A stretch of 64,000 bases of DNA from Nocardiopsis sp. CNT312 (GCF_000515115.1 NZ_KI911538.1:76803-140802), one strand, 5' to 3'. Shown: positions 1 to 9,823, counted from the stretch's first letter. Program-made: numbers and translations. Notes: generated by a model from the sequence alone, not told the origin.

Positions 1-318
1 CGGCTCTTCCGAGGGGTTGGGGCTCTGCGTCGGGCTCGGTCCCTCGGTGGGGGACGGGCTCCGCGAGGGACTTGGGTGGGCCGACGGGCCCGGGATCTCC
101 GACGGAACCGCGCTCCGCGAGGGGCTGGGGCCCGTGGTGGGGCTCGGGCTGTCGTCGAGGGTGTGCCGCGTGCCAGGGGTGTTCGTGGAGGCGTCCGCGT
201 ACATCGGTGCCGTCGCGCCGATCAGGAGCGAACCGGTGAGGAGCGCACCGAGCAGGGCGGCCACGGGGTACCGGACACCTGTGCGGAAGAAGGGGGGTCT
301 CGCGGCGTCGCTGGGCAT
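1..318 (-). CDS. Secreted Pro/Ser-rich protein, N-terminal part (cut by window edge)
   Basis: An open frame runs from an ATG at 318 to the left edge without a stop, giving the first 106 residues. After a short basic start there is a hydrophobic stretch (about residues 17-36) typical of a signal peptide or anchor, then a low-complexity region dominated by repeated Pro-Ser-Pro units. A GGAGGA motif lies 13 bases upstream of the ATG. The repeats suggest an extracellular, wall-spanning linker. No catalytic domain is visible in this part, so function is unknown. The opposite strand is also open here, but its product has no signal peptide and looks like a mirror of the repeat. Confidence 0.6.
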   Translation of the reverse strand, partial: MPSDAARPPFFRTGVRYPVAALLGALLTGSLLIGATAPMYADASTNTPGTRHTLDDSPSPTTGPSPSRSAVPSEIPGPSAHPSPSRSPSPTEGPSPTQSPNPSEEP

Positions 319-502
319 GGGGGCGGCTCACTCCTCCGGGGGACGCGCTGGTCCGTGGCTGCGTACCCGGGGGGAGTGTCGCCGCGCCTGCCCCTCCCCT
401 GGCTCCCGGGTACCCGGGAGATCCTAGTCGCTGTCGCGCCCGGACACGAGTACCCCCTCAGTGCCGTTCGCCCGCCTGTCGTCCCGCGCTCGTGTCGGCC
501 AC

Positions 503-526
503 GGGGCACCGGGTGTCCGGTGCCCC
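503..526 (-). terminator. Perfect hairpin downstream of glnR
   Basis: A 10-bp perfect stem (GGGGCACCGG / CCGGTGCCCC) closes a 4-base loop, about 100 bases beyond the glnR stop codon. It lacks a U-run, as is common for actinobacterial terminators. I see nothing else in the roughly 300 bases between the secreted protein gene and glnR. Confidence 0.55.
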
Positions 527-622
527 GGATGTGGCGGGTGAGGCCGTGCCGACGCGGGCCTGTGGTCCGTGCCACCGGAGGTGTGGCGAGGGTGCCCACG
601 GGACGACGGGCGGGTGCTCGGG

Positions 623-1387
623 CTAACGGCTGCCGGAGTCGGGGCTGCGCGCGGCGGACAGCGCACCGGGGGCGTCCTCGTCGGTCGGCATCTTGCCGAC
701 CGGTTCGGGGACGAACCGGTAGCCCACGTTGCGCACCGTGCCGATGAGCGACTCGTACTCCGAACCGAGCTTGGCGCGCAGGCGCCGCACGTGGACGTCG
801 ATGGTCCGGGTGCCGCCGAAGTAGTCGTAGCCCCACACCTCCTGGAGGAGCTGCGCGCGGGTGAACACGCGGCCGGGGTGCTGCGCCAGGAACTTGAGGA
901 GTTCGAACTCCTTGAAGGTCAGGTCCAGGATGCGTCCCCGGAGCCGGGCGATGTAGGTCGCCTCGTCGATCACCAGGTCACCGCGGCGGATCTCGTCGGG
1001 ATCGTCGCTGCCGGCATCGGCCGAGCCCACGGCCAGGCGCAGGCGGGCCTCGACTTCGGCGGGGCCGGCGGTGACCAGGATGAAGTCGTCGACCTGCCAG
1101 TCCGGGGTGAGGGCCGCGACACCGCCCTCGGTGAGGACGACCAGCAGCGGGCAGTCGAGGCCCGTGGTGTCCAGCAGGCGGCAGAAGTTCCGCGCGGCGG
1201 CCAGGTCGGTGCGCGCGTCGACGAGAATGGCGTCGACGGGGGCGCTGGAGCCTCCGCCCGCGTGGGACGCCAGGAGTGCTCCGGCCTCGGCGGGAGCCAC
1301 CCGCACGGAGTGCAGGAGGAGTCCGAGGGCGGGCAGTACGTGGTCGGACGGTTCGTTCGAGTTCGTCAGTAGCAGCAGATGGCTCAT
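623..1387 (-). CDS. glnR: GlnR-type orphan response regulator (nitrogen control)
   Basis: OmpR-family protein of 254 residues. The N-terminal receiver-like domain begins MSHLLLLTN; the C-terminal winged helix contains the run [20 protein letters not shown] and the stretch [12 protein letters not shown], both typical of actinobacterial GlnR. No histidine kinase lies beside it, as expected for this orphan regulator, which in Streptomyces and mycobacteria controls glutamine synthetase, ammonium transport and nitrite reduction genes. The start at 1387 is chosen because the protein aligns from MSHLLLL and an AGAAGAG ribosome site precedes it; an ATG 24 bases upstream is possible. It is divergent from the MoaD-like gene. 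Confidence 0.93.
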   Translation of the reverse strand: MSHLLLLTNSNEPSDHVLPALGLLLHSVRVAPAEAGALLASHAGGGSSAPVDAILVDARTDLAAARNFCRLLDTTGLDCPLLVVLTEGGVAALTPDWQVDDFILVTAGPAEVEARLRLAVGSADAGSDDPDEIRRGDLVIDEATYIARLRGRILDLTFKEFELLKFLAQHPGRVFTRAQLLQEVWGYDYFGGTRTIDVHVRRLRAKLGSEYESLIGTVRNVGYRFVPEPVGKMPTDEDAPGALSAARSPDSGSR

Positions 1388-1496
1388 GCGTCTCTTCTCG
1401 TCACCCCGCACTATGCGGCCGGTCGAAGGCGCCTTTGCCCCCGGTGGAGATGTGTCTTATTGGTCGCCTCCGAGCAACACCAAGGATAATCAACAG

Positions 1497-1757
1497 ATGG
1501 CGAAGTGCACTATCAGGTACTGGGCTGCGGCCAGGGAAGCGGCGGGAACGGCCGAAGAACATGTCGAAGCGGGCACGCTCGGCGAGGCCCTCGAAGCGGC
1601 GTGTCGAACAAGGGCGGAAGACGCTCGTTTCCTGCGTGTTCTGGAGGTCTCGTCGTTCCTGGTCGACGAGCGGCCGGCCGGCCGGCGGGCGCACCGTGAC
1701 GTCGCGGTCGCGGAGGGGACTGTGATCGAGGTCCTACCGCCGTTTGCCGGAGGATGA
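1497..1757 (+). CDS. MoaD/ThiS-family sulfur-carrier-like protein
   Basis: Protein of 86 residues with the beta-grasp pattern of MoaD/ThiS: an N-terminal strand (CTIRYWAAAREAAG), a helix, and a C-terminal VLPPFAGG ending in the Gly-Gly that is adenylated and thiocarboxylated in this family. The ATG at 1497 has AAGGA 10 bases upstream. It is divergent from glnR and precedes a glutaredoxin-like gene. Whether it serves molybdopterin, thiamine or another sulfur acceptor cannot be told from sequence, since no MoaE or ThiG gene is nearby. Confidence 0.8.
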   Translation: MAKCTIRYWAAAREAAGTAEEHVEAGTLGEALEAACRTRAEDARFLRVLEVSSFLVDERPAGRRAHRDVAVAEGTVIEVLPPFAGG

Positions 1758-1791
1758 GGGCCGGTACCCCTTTTCGTAACGCGGAGGAGAT

Positions 1792-2058
1792 ATGGGAGAA
1801 ACACCGGAGTGGGCGCGGCGGGCCCGTGTCGTGGTCCTGGGCAAGCCCGGCTGCCACCTGTGCGAGCAGGTGTGGGAGGTGGTCGAGCGGGTCACCGGCG
1901 AACTCGGCGCGACCCGTGCGGAGGTGGAGCTGGACGCGGTGGGCGACGCCGAGCGCGAGGAGTTCTGGGACAAGGTCCCGGTCACGTTCGTGGACGGCCG
2001 CCGACACGATTTCTGGCGGGTGTCCGAGGAGCGTTTGCGTTCTGCCCTCCACGGCTGA
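1792..2058 (+). CDS. Glutaredoxin-like protein (DUF836 type)
   Basis: Protein of 88 residues with one thioredoxin-fold domain. The motif KPGCHLCEQ supplies a CxxC pair near residue 21-24, and VPVTFVDG corresponds to the cis-proline loop (VPV) of the glutaredoxin family. This small family is common in actinobacteria and thought to act in thiol-disulfide exchange. It lies 34 bases after the MoaD-like gene, so the two may be co-transcribed, and about 300 bases before rex. Confidence 0.82.
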   Translation: MGETPEWARRARVVVLGKPGCHLCEQVWEVVERVTGELGATRAEVELDAVGDAEREEFWDKVPVTFVDGRRHDFWRVSEERLRSALHG

Positions 2059-2206
2059 GAAAACCCGATTGGTGAGAAAAGGGGAGGGCCGGAACAGATC
2101 TTCCCACCGAGTTCTCCGAGGTCCCTTCCCATGCGTGTTACGGGTCCATGGCGAGCGCGCTCCGGCCGTGGGAACTTATGAACGGCGCCTCACAGGTGGC
2201 CCCACT

Positions 2207-2235
2207 TTGTGCGTGCTTTCACAAGCGCGTAATCT
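2207..2235 (+). promoter_or_regulatory. rex promoter with Rex operator (ROP)
   Basis: The 18-mer TTGTGCGTGCTTTCACAA (2207-2224) matches the Rex operator consensus TTGTGAANNNNTTCACAA in 12 of its 14 fixed positions, with a perfect right half. The same TTGTGC also fits a -35 box placed 17 bases before TAATCT (2230-2235), a good -10. The operator therefore overlaps the promoter, which implies NADH-sensitive autorepression of rex and the hem genes behind it. Confidence 0.8.
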
Positions 2236-2365
2236 AGACGCACCGGGGCGCGTGCGACGGAGGCACCGCCGCAGTGCGTGAGACGCGCCCTCCCCACGTG
2301 CCCTGGGACCGTCGGGGGAGCGCCGCGCCCCCTCCGCACCGACAGCCGCTCAGGAGCGCCCGCCT

Positions 2366-3064
2366 GTGACCAATCGCCCGCCCAGACCCCGGGGGAGGGG
2401 GATCCCCGATGCCACCGTCGCCCGGCTCCCGGTCTATCTCCGCGCGCTGCAGGCACTCCAGGACCGCGAGACCCCGACCGTCTCCTCCGAGGCGCTCGCC
2501 GCGGCAGCCGGGGTGAACTCCGCCAAGCTCCGCAAGGACCTGTCGCACCTGGGGTCGTACGGCACCCGGGGCGTGGGTTACGAGGTCGAGTATCTCGTCT
2601 ACCAGATCTCACGTGAGCTTGGTCTCACCCAGGACTGGTCGGTGGCCATCGCCGGCATCGGAAACCTGGGCCGCGCACTGGCCGACTACGGCGGGTTCGG
2701 CTCCCGGGGCTTTCGCATCGCGGCCCTGCTCGACGCCGACCCCGCAGTGGTGGGGCGGACCGTGGCAGCCGTCGAGGTGGGGCATATTGACAGACTGGAA
2801 GAGATCGTGCGTTCGGCCGGGGTGTCCATTGGGGTGATCGCCACCCCCGCGGCATCGGCGCAGGATGTGGCGCTGCGGTTCGTCGAGGCCGGGGTGACGA
2901 GCATCCTCAACTTCGCCCCCGTCGTCCTCAGCGTGCCGGAGGGGGTGGATGTGCGTAAGGTCGACTTGTCCATCGAACTCCAGATTCTGGCCTTCCACGC
3001 GCAGCGCAGGGCCGACGGCGACGGCCGCCGACCGGTGGGCGGGACGGGGCTGGAGCCGGTGTGA
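2366..3064 (+). CDS. rex: Redox-sensing transcriptional repressor Rex
   Basis: Protein of 232 residues. The N-terminal winged helix contains RLPVYLRAL and LRKDLSHLGSYGTRGVGY, the recognition-helix region of Rex; the Rossmann domain follows with IAGIGNLG as the NAD(H) loop. Rex represses respiratory and haem genes until NADH displaces it from DNA. The GTG at 2366 gives the length expected of the family. The order rex-hemA-hemC-hemD matches Streptomyces coelicolor, where Rex controls this operon. The C-terminal 15 residues are rich in Arg and Gly and probably disordered. Confidence 0.96.
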   Translation: MTNRPPRPRGRGIPDATVARLPVYLRALQALQDRETPTVSSEALAAAAGVNSAKLRKDLSHLGSYGTRGVGYEVEYLVYQISRELGLTQDWSVAIAGIGNLGRALADYGGFGSRGFRIAALLDADPAVVGRTVAAVEVGHIDRLEEIVRSAGVSIGVIATPAASAQDVALRFVEAGVTSILNFAPVVLSVPEGVDVRKVDLSIELQILAFHAQRRADGDGRRPVGGTGLEPV

Positions 3065-3194
3065 AAGGGCCGCAGGCCCGCGTGAGCGGTGTGGCGACGA
3101 GCGTGCGCCATGTCTCGGGGAGGCGCCGACAGGGGCGGCGACCCGTACCCGAATATGGAGAGAAAGCCGTGTAGGCCCGCATAGGAGAGTTCGG

Positions 3195-4649
3195 ATGAGT
3201 GTCCTGGCCGTGGGGTTGAGTCACCGGAGTTCACCGGTGACGCTGCTCGAACGTGTCGCGCTGAAGGGAAAGACACGCACCAAGGCGGTCGGGGAGATGC
3301 TCGGCTCCGACGCCGTCAACGAGGTCATGGTGGTCTCCACCTGCAACCGGACCGAGGTCTACGCGGACGTCTCCTCGTTCCACGGCGGTGTCGACGCCAT
3401 CACCGAACTCCTGTCCTGGCACTCGGGCGTGCCCCTGGCCGAACTCGCCGAACACCTGTACGTGCACTACGAGGACCGCGCCGTCCAGCACCTGTTCTCC
3501 GTCACCTGCGGCCTGGACTCCATGGTCGTGGGCGAGGGACAGATCCTCGGCCAGGTGCGCGACGCCCTCAAGGAGGGCCAGGACGACGGCAGCGTCGGCC
3601 GGGTCCTCAACGACCTCGGCCAGCGCGCCCTGCGCGTGGGCAAGCGCGCCCACACCGAGACCCACCTCGACCACGCCGGCTCCGACATGGTGGGCTTCGG
3701 CCTCGGCCAGGCACTGGCCCACCTGCGCCCCGTGGAACCGGAGGCCCGCACCGGCGCACCGTCGGCCACCGGGCACGCCCGCTGCCCCGTGGCCCCGGCC
3801 GCAGACGGCACCGGGGCCGCCCGGCCCGAACCCGCCTCCCTGGCCGGTGTCCGCGTCCTCGTCCTCGGCGCGGGTTCCATGAGCGCCCTGGCGGCCAACA
3901 CCGTCTCACGGCAGGGCGCGCGTAGCGTGGTGGTCGCCAACCGGACCCCCGAGCGCGCCGCACGCCTCGCGGAATGCCTCACCGAGGCCTACGACACCGT
4001 CGAGTCGGCCGCTGTGCCCTTCGACGCGGCCCACCTCGCCCTGCCCGAAGCCGACCTCGTCATCTCCTGCACCGGGGCCCAGGACCTGGTCCTGACCGCC
4101 GACACCGTCGCCGAGGCCGTCCGGGACCGCGGCCGTCCCCTGGTCTTCCTCGACCTCGCACTGCCCCGCGACATCGACCCCGCCGTCCGCGAGCTGCCCG
4201 GAGCACGCCTCGTGGACATCGAGGACCTGAGGCGCGCCGCCAGCGAGTCCGAGACCGGTGCCGGACGCTCCGGCGTCCTCACCCTGGTCCGAGGGATCGT
4301 CGAGGAGGAGGTCGCCGAGTTCGGCGCCCTGCGCCGCGTCAACGAGGTCACCCCCACCGTCGTCGCCCTGCGGTCCCAGGCACGCGACGTCGTCGAGGCC
4401 GAACTCGCCCGGCTCCACGGACGCCTGCCCGACGGCGTCGACGCCAAGTCCCGCCAGGAGATCGCCTACGCCATGCGCAGGGTCGCCGACAAGCTCCTGC
4501 ACCGGCCCACGGTGCGCGTCAAGGAGCTCGCCGCCGAACCGGACGGCCGCTCCTACGAGGCGGCCCTGCGCGAACTCTTCGATCTCGAACCCGAAACCGG
4601 AACCCTGGCCGGCACCGCCCCGCGCCGGGCCGCACAGGAGAAGGCATGA
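3195..4649 (+). CDS. hemA: Glutamyl-tRNA reductase
   Basis: Protein of 484 residues that reduces Glu-tRNA(Glu) to glutamate-1-semialdehyde, the first committed step of C5 tetrapyrrole synthesis. The start at 3195 follows AGGAGAG by 5 bases. The catalytic cysteine lies in VSTCNRTEVYA (Cys50); the NADPH domain has VLVLGAGSMSALAA. An insertion of about 40 residues rich in Pro, Ala and Gly sits just before the NADPH domain and makes the protein longer than the usual 420-450; it lies between domains and should not affect catalysis. The stop overlaps the hemC start (ATGA). Confidence 0.96.
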   Translation: MSVLAVGLSHRSSPVTLLERVALKGKTRTKAVGEMLGSDAVNEVMVVSTCNRTEVYADVSSFHGGVDAITELLSWHSGVPLAELAEHLYVHYEDRAVQHLFSVTCGLDSMVVGEGQILGQVRDALKEGQDDGSVGRVLNDLGQRALRVGKRAHTETHLDHAGSDMVGFGLGQALAHLRPVEPEARTGAPSATGHARCPVAPAADGTGAARPEPASLAGVRVLVLGAGSMSALAANTVSRQGARSVVVANRTPERAARLAECLTEAYDTVESAAVPFDAAHLALPEADLVISCTGAQDLVLTADTVAEAVRDRGRPLVFLDLALPRDIDPAVRELPGARLVDIEDLRRAASESETGAGRSGVLTLVRGIVEEEVAEFGALRRVNEVTPTVVALRSQARDVVEAELARLHGRLPDGVDAKSRQEIAYAMRRVADKLLHRPTVRVKELAAEPDGRSYEAALRELFDLEPETGTLAGTAPRRAAQEKA

Positions 4650-5605
4650 GCACCGCACCCGCCAGGCTCGGCACCCGCCGCAGCCCCATGGCGACCAACC
4701 AGTCCCAGGCGGTCGCGGACGCGATCACCGAACGCACCGGGTACGCCATCGAACTGGTGCCCATCACCAGCTACGGCGACGTCACCAAGGCGCACCTGAC
4801 CCAGCTCGGCGGTACCGGCGTGTTCGTCAACACCCTGCGCGACGAACTCCGCTCCGGGAGCATCGACTTCGCCGTCCACTCCCTCAAGGACCTGCCCACC
4901 GCGCCCGCGGAGGGGCTGGCCCTGGCCGCCGTCCCCGAACGCGACGACCCGCGCGACGCCCTGTGCGCCCGCGACGGCCTCAAGTTCGCCGACCTGCCCG
5001 CGGGGGCCCGCATCGGCACCGGCTCCCCGCGCCGCGCCGCGCAGCTCGCCCTGCTCCGCCCCGACCTGGTCTACGTGCCCATCCGCGGCAACGCCGGGAC
5101 CCGGCTCGGCAAGGTCGCCTCCGGCGAGGTCGACGCCGTGGTGCTGGCCTACGCCGGACTGGGTCGGGTGGGCCGACTCGACGACGCCACCGACGTGTTC
5201 GAACCCGAACAGATACTGCCCGCCCCCGGACAGGGCGCTCTGGCCGTCGAGTGCCGTACCGGGCGCCTGGTCGGCGACCTGGCCTACCTGGCCTCGGTGG
5301 ACCACGCGCCCACCCGCGCCGAGACGGTCGCCGAACGCACCGTGCTGGCCGAACTGGAGGCCGGCTGTGCCGCACCCGTCGGTGCCTACGCCCAGTACGG
5401 GCAGGGCCGACTCCGGCTGAGGGCCACCGTGGTCGCCACGGACGGCTCCGCCGCCGTGCGCCGTGAGGGCACCGCCGACGTCGACTCTCCCGAGGACCTG
5501 GCCGCCGCTACCGGGCTCGCCCGGGAACTGGCCCGGCAGATGATCGCGGAGGGGGCCGACCGCATCGTCGCCGAAGCCTTCGCCGAGAGGGACGACTCAC
5601 AGTAG
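4646..5605 (+). CDS. hemC: Hydroxymethylbilane synthase (porphobilinogen deaminase)
   Basis: Protein of 319 residues that joins four porphobilinogens into hydroxymethylbilane. Signature runs include LGTRRSPMA, VHSLKDLPT and IRGNAGTRLGK; the dipyrromethane cofactor cysteine is in AELEAGCAAPVGAYA (Cys241). The start overlaps the end of hemA, so the two are translationally coupled, and the next gene begins 10 bases after the stop. Confidence 0.97.
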   Translation: MSTAPARLGTRRSPMATNQSQAVADAITERTGYAIELVPITSYGDVTKAHLTQLGGTGVFVNTLRDELRSGSIDFAVHSLKDLPTAPAEGLALAAVPERDDPRDALCARDGLKFADLPAGARIGTGSPRRAAQLALLRPDLVYVPIRGNAGTRLGKVASGEVDAVVLAYAGLGRVGRLDDATDVFEPEQILPAPGQGALAVECRTGRLVGDLAYLASVDHAPTRAETVAERTVLAELEAGCAAPVGAYAQYGQGRLRLRATVVATDGSAAVRREGTADVDSPEDLAAATGLARELARQMIAEGADRIVAEAFAERDDSQ

Positions 5606-5615
5606 GAGCGAGCAC

Positions 5616-7304
5616 GTGAACGCCAACGCCACCTCCCAGCACCAGGAGCCGCGCCCCGTCGCCCGCTCCGGACACGTCGCGCTGGTCGGCTGCGGGCCGG
5701 GCGGCCCCGACCTGCTGACCCTGCGCGGTGCCGACCTGCTGGGCCGGGCCGACGTGGTCCTCACCCCCAACGAACCCGGCGGTGAGGAACTGGCCCCCTT
5801 CCGCAGGCAGCTCCTGGACCACTGTTCGCAGGACGTGTCCGTGGTCCAGGCCGACGAGTGCGGCGGCGACGCCAACGCGCTCGCGATCACCCGGGCCCGC
5901 GAGGGGCAGCGCGTGGTACGCCTGTACTCGGGAGACCCGTTCTTCGGTTGCCGGGGCGGTGACCTCGTCGAGGCCTGCCACAAGGCCGGGATCGAGGTGG
6001 ACGTCGCCCCGGGGGTCTCCGCCGTCACGTCCGTTCCCACGTTCGCGGGCATCCCCCTCCTGGGCTCGGAGGGAGATGAGGTGCGCGTCCTCCAGGCTCG
6101 CTCCCACGGCACCGGAGAGATCGACTGGAACGAGGCGGCGGCCAGCGACGCCGCACTGGTGGTCCTGGGTGCGGACGCGCCTGCCGGAGAGCCCGAGCGG
6201 CACCAGGGGCCCGGTTTCGACGTCCTGTGCAAGACCCTCATCGCCGGGGGCCGTCCGCCGTCGACACCCGTCGCCGTGGTGCGCGCCGGGGGTACCACCC
6301 GCCAGACCACGGTCACCTCGACCCTGAACCGGCTGGTCGCCGAACTCAAGTCCACCGACGCCAAGGGCCACCACCTGACGGCGCCCGCCCTGATGGTCGT
6401 CGGAGCCCCGGTCGGGCGCCAGCGCGACCTGTCCTGGTACGAGTCCCAGCCCCTGTTCGGCTGGCGCGTGCTGGTGCCCCGCACCAAGGAGCAGGCCGCC
6501 TCGCTCTCCGAGCAGTTGCGCGAACACGGGTCGGTGCCCGAAGAGGTCCCGACGATCTCGGTGGAGCCGCCCCGCACCCCGCAGCAGATGGAGCGCGCCG
6601 TCCGCGGACTGGTCACCGGCCGGTACCAGTGGGTGGCGTTCACCTCCGTCAACGCCGTCCGGGCGATCCGCGAGCGGCTGGAGTCCTACGGCCTGGACGC
6701 CCGGGCGTTCGCCGGGGTCAAGGTCGCCGCCGTCGGTGACGCCACGGCCGAGGCGGTGCGCGGGTTCGGCATCCAGCCCGACCTCCTGCCGCCCGAGGAC
6801 ACCCAGTCCAGCGCCGGACTGGTGTCGGTGTGGCCGCCCTACGACGCCGAGATCGACCCGATCGAGCGGGTGCTGCTGCCGCGCGCCGACATCGCCACCG
6901 AGACGCTGTCGTCGGGGCTCACCGGCCTCGGCTGGGAGGTCGACGACGTGACGGCCTACCGCACCGTCCGGGCCGCACCGCCGCCCGCGCCGATCCGCGA
7001 GGCCATCAAGGGCGGCGGGTTCGACGCGGTGCTGTTCACGTCCTCCTCCACCGTGCGCAACCTGGTGGGGATCGCAGGCAAGCCGCACAACACCACGGCG
7101 ATCGCCGTGATCGGACCCGAGACCGAGAAGACCGCGGTCGAGTTCGGTCTGCGCGTCGACGTCGTGGCCGCCAAGCCGTCCGTCTCCGCCCTCGTGGAGG
7201 GTCTGGCGGAGTACGGCGCCGCCAAGCGCCGCGAGGCGATCGAGGCGGGTAAGCCCGTGCTGAAGCCGAGCCAGAAGCGCCGTGGCCGCCGCCGCAAGCT
7301 CTGA
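5616..7304 (+). CDS. Uroporphyrinogen-III C-methyltransferase / uroporphyrinogen-III synthase fusion
   Basis: Protein of 562 residues with two enzymes. Residues about 18-265 form a SUMT (CobA/CysG-type) methyltransferase, with [20 protein letters not shown] and the S-adenosylmethionine loop [14 protein letters not shown]. Residues about 280-535 form a HemD domain, with [11 protein letters not shown] and a run ending in [12 protein letters not shown]. The fusion is usual in actinobacteria and links haem synthesis to the sirohaem/cobalamin branch. The last 30 residues are basic (KRRGRRRK). A GTG start at 5616 places it in the hemAC operon. Confidence 0.93.
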   Translation: MNANATSQHQEPRPVARSGHVALVGCGPGGPDLLTLRGADLLGRADVVLTPNEPGGEELAPFRRQLLDHCSQDVSVVQADECGGDANALAITRAREGQRVVRLYSGDPFFGCRGGDLVEACHKAGIEVDVAPGVSAVTSVPTFAGIPLLGSEGDEVRVLQARSHGTGEIDWNEAAASDAALVVLGADAPAGEPERHQGPGFDVLCKTLIAGGRPPSTPVAVVRAGGTTRQTTVTSTLNRLVAELKSTDAKGHHLTAPALMVVGAPVGRQRDLSWYESQPLFGWRVLVPRTKEQAASLSEQLREHGSVPEEVPTISVEPPRTPQQMERAVRGLVTGRYQWVAFTSVNAVRAIRERLESYGLDARAFAGVKVAAVGDATAEAVRGFGIQPDLLPPEDTQSSAGLVSVWPPYDAEIDPIERVLLPRADIATETLSSGLTGLGWEVDDVTAYRTVRAAPPPAPIREAIKGGGFDAVLFTSSSTVRNLVGIAGKPHNTTAIAVIGPETEKTAVEFGLRVDVVAAKPSVSALVEGLAEYGAAKRREAIEAGKPVLKPSQKRRGRRRKL

Positions 7305-7347
7305 CCCGGCCGCGTCCCCGTCCGCCCCACACCCCGGGAGCCCCGAG

Positions 7348-8346
7348 ATGACCGATACCGTCCGCGACGCCGCGTTTCCTGTGGCCCGGCCGCGCCGCCT
7401 GCGGCGCGGTCCCGCGATGCGGCGTCTGGTCGCCGAGACGCGCGTGCTTCCGGAGAACCTCGTCCTGCCGATGTTCGTCAAGGAGGGGATCACCGAGCGC
7501 GTACCGATCTCCTCGATGCCGGGCCAGTTCCAGCACACGCGCGACAGCCTGCGCGCGGCGGCCCTCGAAGCGGCCGAGGCGGGGGTGGGCGGCCTGATGC
7601 TGTTCGGCATCCCCGGTCACAAGGACGAGCGCGGCTCGGCTGCCGACGACCCCGACGGGATCGTCCAGGCCGCTCTGCGCGACCTGGCCGCCGAGGTCGG
7701 CGACGACCTCGTGGTCATGGCCGACCTGTGTCTGTGCGAGTACACCGACCACGGCCACTGCGGACCACTCATGGCCGACGGGCACGTGGACAACGACCTC
7801 ACCCTGGAGCGGTACGCCTCCGTCGCGGCGGCCCAGGCCCAGGCCGGCGCCGCGGTGGTCGCGCCCAGCGGCATGATGGACGGCCAGGTCGCGGCGATCC
7901 GCGCCGGGCTCGACCGGGCGGGGCACACCGGTGTGCCGATCCTCGCCTACGCCGCCAAGTACGCCTCCGTCTTCTACGGCCCCTTCCGCGAGGCGGCCGA
8001 GGGCGCGCCCCGGTTCGGCGACCGCTCCGGGTACCAGCAGGACCCGGCCAACGCGCGCGAGGCACTGCGCGAGGTGGCGTTGGACGTCGCAGAGGGCGCC
8101 GACATGGTGATGGTCAAACCCGGCCTGGCCTACCTCGACATCATCGCGAAGGTGGCCGACTCCTCGCCGGTCCCCGTGTCGGCCTACCAGGTCAGCGGTG
8201 AGTACGCGATGATCGAGGCGGCGGCGGAGCGCGGCTGGCTGGACCGGGAACGGGCCATCGTGGAGACACTGACCTCCTACCGCAGGGCCGGAGCGGAGCA
8301 GATCCTCACCTACTGGGCGACCGAGGCCGCGCACCTGCTCCGGTGA
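7348..8346 (+). CDS. hemB: Delta-aminolevulinic acid dehydratase (porphobilinogen synthase)
   Basis: Protein of 332 residues that condenses two aminolevulinates to porphobilinogen. The active-site lysines fall in [16 protein letters not shown] and [13 protein letters not shown], and metal ligands in [14 protein letters not shown], the cysteine-rich version indicating a zinc-dependent enzyme. It follows the cobA-hemD gene after 43 bases. The ATG at 7348 is preceded by GGGAG. An upstream in-frame start inside the end of the previous gene is possible but would add only low-complexity residues. Confidence 0.97.
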   Translation: MTDTVRDAAFPVARPRRLRRGPAMRRLVAETRVLPENLVLPMFVKEGITERVPISSMPGQFQHTRDSLRAAALEAAEAGVGGLMLFGIPGHKDERGSAADDPDGIVQAALRDLAAEVGDDLVVMADLCLCEYTDHGHCGPLMADGHVDNDLTLERYASVAAAQAQAGAAVVAPSGMMDGQVAAIRAGLDRAGHTGVPILAYAAKYASVFYGPFREAAEGAPRFGDRSGYQQDPANAREALREVALDVAEGADMVMVKPGLAYLDIIAKVADSSPVPVSAYQVSGEYAMIEAAAERGWLDRERAIVETLTSYRRAGAEQILTYWATEAAHLLR

Positions 8347-8432
8347 GACCGGGCCGCCGTCCGGTCGCGGTCGCCGGACGCCGGGCCACGCAGCGAGCAG
8401 GCCGCGCCCGGAACACGACGACCAGGGGGCCC

Positions 8433-9089
8433 ATGGTGGATGTGCTGTACCGACGGAAACGGCGTCCTGTAGCCGAGAGCATGCTCGACTCCGCGCTGCG
8501 CTACGCGGAACTGGGATGGCCAGTGGTGCGCGGTGCCTCGCCGGGCGAGGACCGCGCGTGCACGTGCGACCGGATGGGCTGCCCCGACCCGGCAGCCCAC
8601 CCGGTGACCATGGCCTGGGGAACGGAGGCCAGCACGGACGCCGAGACGCTGCGCCGCTGGTGGACCGAGCATCCCGGTGCCAACGTCATCCTGCCCACCG
8701 GCCGGGTCTTCGACGTGTTCGACGTACCACGTGAGGCCGGGGTGATGGCCATGGCGCGGATGGGCCGTTCGGGTGCCGTCCCGGGGCCGGTGGCGGCGGT
8801 GGACTCGTCGCGCTACCTGTTCTTCGTGACCACCCGGTCACCGACGGACGAGGACGAGTGGTGGTCGTGCCACCTGGACTGCGTGCCCGAGTCCGTGGAG
8901 GAGATGCCGGGGCTGCGCTGGCACTGCCGCGACAGCTTCGTGCCGGGCGCTCCGTCGCTGCTGACCTCCGGCGGCCGGGTCACGTGGATCCGCGCCCCGC
9001 GAGTGGAGGAGGGCTCGGTCGTGCTGCCCGACCCGATCGCGGTGCTGGACATCCTCTCCGACGCCAGCGAGGAGTTCGCCGCGCGCTGA
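8433..9089 (+). CDS. Small protein with primase/polymerase N-terminal-type domain
   Basis: Protein of 218 residues resembling the stand-alone 'bifunctional DNA primase/polymerase' (PrimPol) domain found in actinobacteria: SALRYAELGWPVVRG at the start, a Cys-His cluster (CTCDRMGCPDPAAH) and WWTEHPGANVILPTG. FDVFDVP supplies aspartates where archaeo-eukaryotic primases have the catalytic pair, but the rest of the catalytic site is not evident, so enzyme activity is doubtful. The ATG at 8433 has AGGGGG upstream. It stands between hemB and the oppositely oriented rraA. Confidence 0.75.
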   Translation: MVDVLYRRKRRPVAESMLDSALRYAELGWPVVRGASPGEDRACTCDRMGCPDPAAHPVTMAWGTEASTDAETLRRWWTEHPGANVILPTGRVFDVFDVPREAGVMAMARMGRSGAVPGPVAAVDSSRYLFFVTTRSPTDEDEWWSCHLDCVPESVEEMPGLRWHCRDSFVPGAPSLLTSGGRVTWIRAPRVEEGSVVLPDPIAVLDILSDASEEFAAR

Positions 9090-9109
9090 GCCGCGCGGCC
9101 CCGGGAGAC

Positions 9110-9592
9110 TCAGATCCGCTCGGCGTTGACGACGATCCCGTCGTGGTCGCTGTAGAGCCACTCGCCTGGCACGAAGGTGACGTCGCCGAAGACCACCGGA
9201 CCGTCCAGGACCCCGGCGGCGTCCTTGGCCGACTTGCGGGGGTTGGAGCCCAGGGCCTTGACCCCCAGGTCGAGGCCGCCCAACGCGACGGTGTCGCGGA
9301 CCACGCCGTGGATGACCGCGCCGGCCCACCCGTGGGCCACCGCGGCCTCGGCGATCATGTCGCCCATCAGGGCGCTGCGCAGGGACCCGCCGCCGTCCAC
9401 GACCAGGACCGCGCCCTCGCCCGGCGTGTTGAGGACCTTCTTGACCAGGCCGTTGTCCTCGTGGCACTTGACGGTGCGGATGGGGCCGGAGAACACCGCG
9501 CGCCCGCCGAACTGCCGGAACTGCGTAGAGCAACTGCGCAGGGTGTCGCCGTGGCCGTCGATCAGGTCCGCCGTGGTGAAGTCCGTGGTCAT
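9110..9592 (-). CDS. rraA: RraA-family protein (RNase E regulator / HMG aldolase fold)
   Basis: Protein of 160 residues, with [10 protein letters not shown] at the N-terminus and the family core [21 protein letters not shown] followed by HGVVRDT. Members either bind and inhibit RNase E or act as class II 4-hydroxy-4-methyl-2-oxoglutarate/oxaloacetate aldolases. The residues used by aldolases to hold a divalent metal (G-x-L-R...D) appear present, so either role is possible. It converges on the primase-like gene with a 20-base gap and is divergent from hemL. Confidence 0.88.
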   Translation of the reverse strand: MTTDFTTADLIDGHGDTLRSCSTQFRQFGGRAVFSGPIRTVKCHEDNGLVKKVLNTPGEGAVLVVDGGGSLRSALMGDMIAEAAVAHGWAGAVIHGVVRDTVALGGLDLGVKALGSNPRKSAKDAAGVLDGPVVFGDVTFVPGEWLYSDHDGIVVNAERI

Positions 9593-9747
9593 GTCGTCTC
9601 CGTCTTTCCGGGGCCGTGCCCGTCCACGCTACTGAGCGGTAGTCCGGCGGTCCCCGCCGGGTCCTGCCCGCCGGGGCCCCTGCTCGGCGCGGCTCTGCCG
9701 CCCGCCCCACGGAGGGAAGCGATCCGAGTACCGGGGTGCACCGTGTG

Positions 9748-9768
9748 GTGCCCGCGGTGCGCGGGCAC
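9748..9768 (+). promoter_or_regulatory. Perfect hairpin in the hemL leader
   Basis: A 9-bp perfect inverted repeat (GTGCCCGCG / CGCGGGCAC) with a 3-base centre lies 55 bases upstream of the hemL start, in the 231-base region between the divergent rraA and hemL. It may be an RNA stem or a protein-binding dyad. No terminator-like second stem is adjacent. Confidence 0.4.
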
Positions 9769-9823
9769 TGGGTGCGAGGCGGGTCACGGTCACGGGACCT
9801 GGGGCGGCTGAGACACTGGTGAC

